DNA of 58,747 bases from Pelagibacteraceae bacterium AG-319-F18 (GTDB lineage: Bacteria > Pseudomonadota > Alphaproteobacteria > Pelagibacterales > Pelagibacteraceae), in contig QBXA01000010.1 of NCBI GenBank assembly GCA_003283905.1, positions 1-58,747 of the forward strand, read 5' to 3'. The notes beneath the pieces are model-generated. The model was not told the DNA's origin. It worked only from the letters and a program-made list of their open reading frames with translations, and made no database searches. Of this stretch, positions 54,767 to 58,747 are shown piece after piece. Each line of letters begins with the position of its first letter. Position 1 is the stretch's first letter. The translations under genes were made by a program, and so were the position numbers.

Positions 54767-55879
54767 ATGCTTACATATATAATTCCATTTATAATATTGA
54801 TTTTAGTCGTAGTATTTATTCACGAATATGGGCACTATTATTTTGCAAGAAAATATGGAGTTGGAGTTACTGATTTTTCTATAGGATTTGGCAAAGAAAT
54901 ATTTGGTTGGAATGATAAGTCAGGTACTAGATGGAAGATATGTTGGATCCCGCTAGGAGGTTATGTAAAATTTTTTGGAGATAGAAATGTTTTTTCACAA
55001 GCTGACCATGAAAAAATTTTAAAACAGTATAATAAAGAAGACCAAGAAAAATTATTTGTAATTAAACCGTTATATCAAAGAACACTTATTGTATTTGGAG
55101 GACCCTTAGCTAATTTTTTACTAGCTATAGCAATTTTTTTTTCAATATATACTTTTATTGGAAAAGATTTTACTCCCGCAGTTATTAATGAAGTTCAAAA
55201 TAATAGCCCTGCAATGATTGGAGGGCTTAAAGATAATGATATTATTTTAAAAATTGATGGTAACAAAGTTGAAAGTATCATGGATGTTTCAAAGTTTATT
55301 ACTACATCAACAGGAGAAATTATTAATTTTAAAGTTGAAAGATCCAATCAAGAGTACATTCTTAAAATAAAACCAAATATAGTTTTGAGCGATGATAAAC
55401 TGGGTAATAAAATAAATAAAAGAATGGTTGGCATTAAACTTGGTGCTTACAATAATGAAATCAACCATGTCAAATTAGGACCTGCTCAAGCATTAATTCA
55501 CTCAGTTAAAGAAGTATATTTCGTAAGTGCATCTTCTCTTAAATATATAGGAACTATGCTAAGAGGAACTGGTGATAGTTCTCAATTAGGAGGACCAATT
55601 AGAATTGCAAAAATAACTGGTCAAGTGGCGGAGATTGGTATCTTACCTTTTGTTTCTATAATGGCTTATATTTCAATAAGTCTGGGATTAATTAACTTAT
55701 TTCCAATACCAATGTTGGATGGTGGACATTTAATGTTTTATGCATTTGAGAAAATTTTAGGGCGCCCATTATCTCAAAAAGTTCAAGAAGGTTTTTTTCG
55801 AATCGGAATGTTTTTGTTGTTATCATTGATGTTTTTTACAACTTTTAACGACTTAAAAGATCTAGGTTTATTCAATTAA
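54767..55879 (+). CDS. rseP: RIP metalloprotease RseP (site-2 protease)
   Basis: Intramembrane zinc protease of 370 residues. The zinc motif HEYGHYYFARKYG is in the first membrane segment (near 20), a single PDZ domain lies at about 130-200 (SPAMIGGLKDNDIILKIDG), and LINLFPIPMLDGGHLMF supplies the third ligand near the end. It cleaves anti-sigma factors or signal peptides. Here it follows ytoQ and precedes HU, not the usual dxr/bamA neighbours. Confidence 0.94.
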   Translation: MLTYIIPFIILILVVVFIHEYGHYYFARKYGVGVTDFSIGFGKEIFGWNDKSGTRWKICWIPLGGYVKFFGDRNVFSQADHEKILKQYNKEDQEKLFVIKPLYQRTLIVFGGPLANFLLAIAIFFSIYTFIGKDFTPAVINEVQNNSPAMIGGLKDNDIILKIDGNKVESIMDVSKFITTSTGEIINFKVERSNQEYILKIKPNIVLSDDKLGNKINKRMVGIKLGAYNNEINHVKLGPAQALIHSVKEVYFVSASSLKYIGTMLRGTGDSSQLGGPIRIAKITGQVAEIGILPFVSIMAYISISLGLINLFPIPMLDGGHLMFYAFEKILGRPLSQKVQEGFFRIGMFLLLSLMFFTTFNDLKDLGLFN

Positions 55880-55979
55880 TTTCATTTTTTAAAAAGATTA
55901 AAAGATAAGTAAAATCAACACTTATTTCACTTTCTACTAGATATTGTATCTAAAAAAATATTATACACTAAAAAAAAGC

Positions 55980-56010
55980 TTGATTTATCAACGTTTATGA
56001 CAAATATAAT
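55980..56010 (+). promoter_or_regulatory. Possible promoter of the HU gene
   Basis: TTGATT (55980-55985) and TATAAT (56005-56010) are separated by 19 bases, one or two longer than optimal. The -10 box is a perfect match and lies 26 bases before the start codon. In such AT-rich DNA, chance matches are common, so this is only a candidate. Confidence 0.35.
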
Positions 56011-56036
56011 ATTTAACCAATATAACCGGAGCTAAA

Positions 56037-56312
56037 ATGAACAAAAAACAACTAATAGCACAGCTTTCAGGCCCTTTAAATTTGAGCAAAGCCGATGCTG
56101 AAAGAACATTTGATATAATTACCAACACTATTTTAGATGCTCTAAAAGGTGATGATTCAGTAAAAATTGCTGGATTTGGCACTTACAAAGTAGCTAAAAG
56201 AAAAGCTAGAGTTGGAAGAAACCCGAGAACAGGTGAGCAAATTCAAATCGCCGCTTCTCAAAAAGTAAAATTCTTACCAGCAAAAGCTTTAAAAGAAGTA
56301 TTCAATAAATAA
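56037..56312 (+). CDS. HU-family DNA-binding protein
   Basis: Histone-like protein HU (91 residues): MNKKQLIAQLSGPLNLSKAD at the start, GFGTYKVAKRKARVGRNPRTGE in the DNA-binding arm, and KFLPAKALKEVFNK at the end. It bends and compacts DNA. The start has CGGAG 8 bases upstream. A TATAAT at 56005-56010 with TTGATT at 55980-55985 (19-base spacer) is a possible promoter. No IHF-type substitutions were seen in the arm. Confidence 0.95.
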   Translation: MNKKQLIAQLSGPLNLSKADAERTFDIITNTILDALKGDDSVKIAGFGTYKVAKRKARVGRNPRTGEQIQIAASQKVKFLPAKALKEVFNK

Positions 56313-56323
56313 TTATTTTTTTT

Positions 56324-56363
56324 TAACAGCCCTAACATTTTCAAAATACGTTTAGGGCTGTTA
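56324..56363. repeat. Perfect 12-base inverted repeat downstream of HU
   Basis: TAACAGCCCTAA (56324-56335) and TTAGGGCTGTTA (56352-56363) pair fully, with a 16-base loop. It lies 11 bases after the HU stop and 91 bases before amtB. A T-run comes before the stem, not after it. No U-tract follows on either strand, so a standard intrinsic terminator is not supported; 3'-end stabilisation of hup mRNA is possible. Confidence 0.65.
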
Positions 56364-56444
56364 GTATATGCAAATAGTGCATACCCAATTTTCCTAATCA
56401 GCGTTAGTTTTTAAAACTCATCAATTTATAAGATTTCCATTAAT

Positions 56445-56450
56445 GGGAGG
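56445..56450 (+). promoter_or_regulatory. Ribosome-binding site that fixes the amtB start
   Basis: GGGAGG, a strong Shine-Dalgarno sequence, ends 4 bases before ATG 56455. The earlier in-frame ATG at 56443 overlaps this site and would add only MGGF, with no ribosome site of its own. The downstream start is therefore preferred. Confidence 0.7.
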
Positions 56451-56454
56451 TTTT

Positions 56455-57756
56455 ATGACTAAAATAATTAAACTAATATCAACACCATTACTTTCATTAA
56501 TAATGTTAATGGGTTTAACAAGTGTTGGAAATGCTGAGACAACTGTATCAGCAGAAGTAGGGTTTGTTTTTAATACTCTATTATTTTTAATTTGTGGTTT
56601 CCTTGTCATGTTCATGGCAGCAGGTTTTGCAATGCTTGAATCTGGTATGGTAACTTCAAAAAGTGTATCAGTAATTTGTGCAAAAAATATAGGTCTTTAT
56701 GCAATAGCAGGAATAATGTTTTGGCTGGTAGGTTATAATTTAGCTTATGGTATTCCAGAGGGTGGTTTCATTGGAAATTTCATTCCTTGGTCTGATGCAA
56801 GTGCATTAGAAACAGGTTATTCAGATGGATCTGATTGGTTTTTTCAAATGGTATTTTGTGCAACAACAATTTCAATTTGCTCTGGAGCTATGGCTGAAAG
56901 AGTAAAATTATGGCCATTCTTTTTATTTGCAGCTATTTTAGCTGGTGTAATTTATCCAATCGTAATGGGATGGCAGTGGGGTGGAGGTTGGTTAGCTTCA
57001 ATTGGTTTTTCCGATTTTGCTGGATCGACATTAGTACATTCAACTGGTGGTGCTGCTGCATTCGCCGGTATTATGATACTTGGACCAAGGTTTGGTAGAT
57101 TTACAAAATCTGGTATACCCACACCTATTAAACCATTTGCAGCTTCATCAATTCCTTTAGTAACAATTGGTGTGTTTGTACTTTGGTTGGGATGGTTTGG
57201 ATTTAATGGTGGATCTCAATTAGCTCTTGGATCATTCACTGATGCAGTTTCAATTTCTACAATTTTTATTAATACAAATTTAGCAGCATGTGGGGGTGTC
57301 TTAACTGCAGCCGTAATTACTAGATTAATGTTTGGTAAAACAGATGTAATTCAAATGTTAAACGGGGCAATAGGTGGATTAGTTGCAATAACTGCTGAGC
57401 CTTTAGCTCCATCTCCTTTATCTGCAATTTTGATTGGCGCTGTTGGTGGTATGATTGTTGTGTTTGGAACTAAATTATTATTTAGTTATAAACTTGATGA
57501 TGTGGTTGGTGCCATACCTGCTCACTTATTTTCAGGTATCTGGGGAACATTAGCAGTACCATTAACGAATCCTGACGCAACATTTAGTGCACAATTAATT
57601 GGAGTGCTTTCAGTAAATGTATTTGTCTTTCTTGCTTCATACATAGTCTGGTCAATAATGAATTCAATGTTTGGCATTAGATTAAGTAAAGAAGCTCAAG
57701 CAAAAGGTACAGATGTTACTGAAACAGGTGTAATTGCTTATGCGATCAGAGATTAA
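56455..57756 (+). CDS. amtB: Ammonium transporter AmtB
   Basis: Ammonium channel of 433 residues. A signal peptide (MTKIIKLISTPLLSLIMLMG, ending near GNAE) precedes eleven membrane segments. The twin pore histidines are in GSTLVHSTGGAAA and AIPAHLFSGIWG. No glnK is adjacent, so PII control, if any, comes from elsewhere. The stop is followed by a terminator at 57790. Confidence 0.95.
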   Translation: MTKIIKLISTPLLSLIMLMGLTSVGNAETTVSAEVGFVFNTLLFLICGFLVMFMAAGFAMLESGMVTSKSVSVICAKNIGLYAIAGIMFWLVGYNLAYGIPEGGFIGNFIPWSDASALETGYSDGSDWFFQMVFCATTISICSGAMAERVKLWPFFLFAAILAGVIYPIVMGWQWGGGWLASIGFSDFAGSTLVHSTGGAAAFAGIMILGPRFGRFTKSGIPTPIKPFAASSIPLVTIGVFVLWLGWFGFNGGSQLALGSFTDAVSISTIFINTNLAACGGVLTAAVITRLMFGKTDVIQMLNGAIGGLVAITAEPLAPSPLSAILIGAVGGMIVVFGTKLLFSYKLDDVVGAIPAHLFSGIWGTLAVPLTNPDATFSAQLIGVLSVNVFVFLASYIVWSIMNSMFGIRLSKEAQAKGTDVTETGVIAYAIRD

Positions 57757-57789
57757 CAAATAATTCAACTATCTCTCTTTAAGTTAATA

Positions 57790-57820
57790 AATAGGCCCCT
57801 TTATTGGGGTCTATTTTTTT
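57790..57820 (+). terminator. Intrinsic terminator of amtB
   Basis: AATAGGCCCC (57790-57799) pairs with GGGGTCTATT (57806-57815), with one G-U pair, around a 6-base loop, and a run of seven T follows from 57814. This is the clearest intrinsic terminator in the window. It lies just before the end of the convergent bcp gene. Confidence 0.88.
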
Positions 57821-57825
57821 AATTT

Positions 57826-58272
57826 TTAAATATTTTTTAAAGTATCTAGGACCTCTTTAGCGTGATCTTTAACTTTAACATTGTCCCAAATCTTTATAAT
57901 TTTTCCCTTCTTATCTATTAAAAATGTAGTCCTGATGATGCCCATAAACTCTCGTCCCATAAACTTTTTTTTACCCCAAACTTTATATTTCCTAATAACT
58001 TTTAGCTCTTCATCAGCTAATAAATCAAATTTTATTTTATATTTATCTCTAAATTTATCATGACTTTTTAGATTATCTTTAGAAATTCCATAAACTTCAC
58101 ATTCTAATTTTTTAAATTTAGAAAGTAATTTATTAAAATCATTAGTTTCAATAGTACATCCAGGAGTATCATCTTTTGGATAAAAATATAAAACAACATA
58201 CTTTCCAATAGAATCTTTTAGAGAATAATTATCATTACTTGTTGATGATAAGGTAAAATTAACTGCTTTCAT
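57826..58272 (-). CDS. bcp: Thioredoxin-dependent peroxiredoxin, Bcp/PrxQ type
   Basis: Peroxiredoxin of 148 residues. The peroxidatic cysteine is in DDTPGCTIETNDF. The resolving cysteine that E. coli Bcp has five residues later is absent (Asp or Phe region), so it is likely a one-Cys or atypical form; another cysteine is at KLECEVYG. It detoxifies peroxides, including the hydrogen peroxide made by sarcosine oxidase. It lies 2 bases after the glycosyltransferase stop. Confidence 0.93.
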   Translation of the reverse strand: MKAVNFTLSSTSNDNYSLKDSIGKYVVLYFYPKDDTPGCTIETNDFNKLLSKFKKLECEVYGISKDNLKSHDKFRDKYKIKFDLLADEELKVIRKYKVWGKKKFMGREFMGIIRTTFLIDKKGKIIKIWDNVKVKDHAKEVLDTLKNI

Positions 58273-58274
58273 AT

Positions 58275-58747
58275 TTATTTTATTTTATTTTCTAAGAAAT
58301 TAAAAACTTCTTGAGGTGTAAGTGTTTTCATATTTTTTCTATCTCTTATCCAAGTATTATCTTTATAATCTTTTGGTGTTATAAATTGTATTTTACTATT
58401 TTTTAGTTCACTTATAGCATCATTTACTATTAAGCCAAAAGATTCAACACCAAGTGCTGCTGATAAATTTAATGGCCCAGAATTATTTCCAACAAAAAAT
58501 TGAGAATTTTTTATAGCAGTTATGACTCCTGTCAGGTCTTTTTTGGAACAATCAATGAAATAATCTTTTTGAGATATTTCAATTATTTTTTTTGCTATAT
58601 ATGATTTATCTGGGCCACAAATAAGATATACATAATCAAATAAATATTTTTTATAAAGTAATTCAGCAAGTTTTACAAAATCTTCTTCATACCACATTTT
58701 ATAATCTTCAAAAGAATCTATACCAAATGCAATTTTTTTACCTTCAT
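58275..58747 (-). CDS. Glycosyltransferase family 9 (heptosyltransferase-like), 3' part
   Basis: The C-terminal part of a GT9-type glycosyltransferase. The frame stays open to the window edge, so the start lies beyond 58747. Visible blocks are KIAFGIDSFEDYKMW, IYLICGPDKS-like VYLICGPDKSY, and FVGNNSGPLNLSAALGV, the nucleotide-sugar-binding motif. It would act in lipopolysaccharide or surface glycan synthesis at the inner membrane. The internal ATG at 58697 is not the start. Confidence 0.8.
   Translation of the reverse strand, partial: EGKKIAFGIDSFEDYKMWYEEDFVKLAELLYKKYLFDYVYLICGPDKSYIAKKIIEISQKDYFIDCSKKDLTGVITAIKNSQFFVGNNSGPLNLSAALGVESFGLIVNDAISELKNSKIQFITPKDYKDNTWIRDRKNMKTLTPQEVFNFLENKIK

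Overview
The window is about 30% GC, gene-dense and almost free of non-coding DNA: most neighbouring genes abut or overlap by 1-14 bases, and no gap exceeds about 160 bases. Together with the gene content (heterotetrameric sarcosine oxidase, flavin monooxygenase of the trimethylamine type, dimethylglycine dehydrogenase with its own ETF chain, iron-uptake ABC operon, AmtB), this fits a streamlined marine alphaproteobacterium of the SAR11/Pelagibacterales type. That assignment is inferred from style and content, not from a marker-gene tree. No rRNA, tRNA, CRISPR array, insertion sequence, phage gene or replication origin was seen.

Layout. 1-4.5 kb: molybdenum cofactor genes (moaB on +, moaACDE on -) joined to the molybdoenzyme pair MsrP/MsrQ. 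4.6-6.8 kb: a phytanoyl-CoA-type dioxygenase and a Tmm-like flavin monooxygenase. 6.9-11.3 kb: an operon of glycerol kinase, a GpsA-like dehydrogenase, an iron-dependent alcohol dehydrogenase and a class I glutamine amidotransferase. 11.3-18.3 kb: formate-THF ligase divergent from soxBDAG. 18.3-23.7 kb: a possible outer-membrane-protein relic, a DMT exporter, small proteins, a racemase, a cold-shock protein, a GNAT enzyme and purEK. 23.8-27.2 kb: a four-gene operon of mostly unassigned families (M19-like protein, 553-aa protein, DUF3726, CxxC miniprotein). 27.2-31.3 kb: a 36-aa membrane miniprotein plus Yip1 protein, then a GcvT-like/MTHFR-like pair divergent from a Rieske oxygenase. 31.3-34.8 kb: an APS-kinase-like plus HxGH nucleotidyltransferase pair, enoyl-CoA hydratase, CoA-binding protein, and split YeeE/YedE sulfur transporter. 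34.9-40.6 kb: dimethylglycine dehydrogenase, EtfB, EtfA, ETF-QO. 40.6-44.1 kb: hisI, folE, acuI, LysR. 44.1-48.2 kb: Fur-box-controlled ferric-iron ABC operon. 48.2-58.7 kb: AzlCD, persulfide dioxygenase-like enzyme, assorted housekeeping genes, RseP, HU, AmtB, Bcp, and a glycosyltransferase cut by the window end.

The common theme is one-carbon and methylated-amine metabolism. Dimethylglycine dehydrogenase feeds electrons to ETF and ETF-QO and gives sarcosine; SoxBDAG converts sarcosine to glycine and methylene-THF; Fhs exchanges formyl-THF with formate plus ATP. The GcvT-like/MTHFR-like/Rieske locus looks like a second demethylation module of unknown substrate, and Tmm would oxidise trimethylamine. 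The best candidates for an undescribed system are the four-gene M19/DUF3726 operon (23.8-27.2 kb) and the GcvT/MTHFR/Rieske locus (27.9-31.3 kb).
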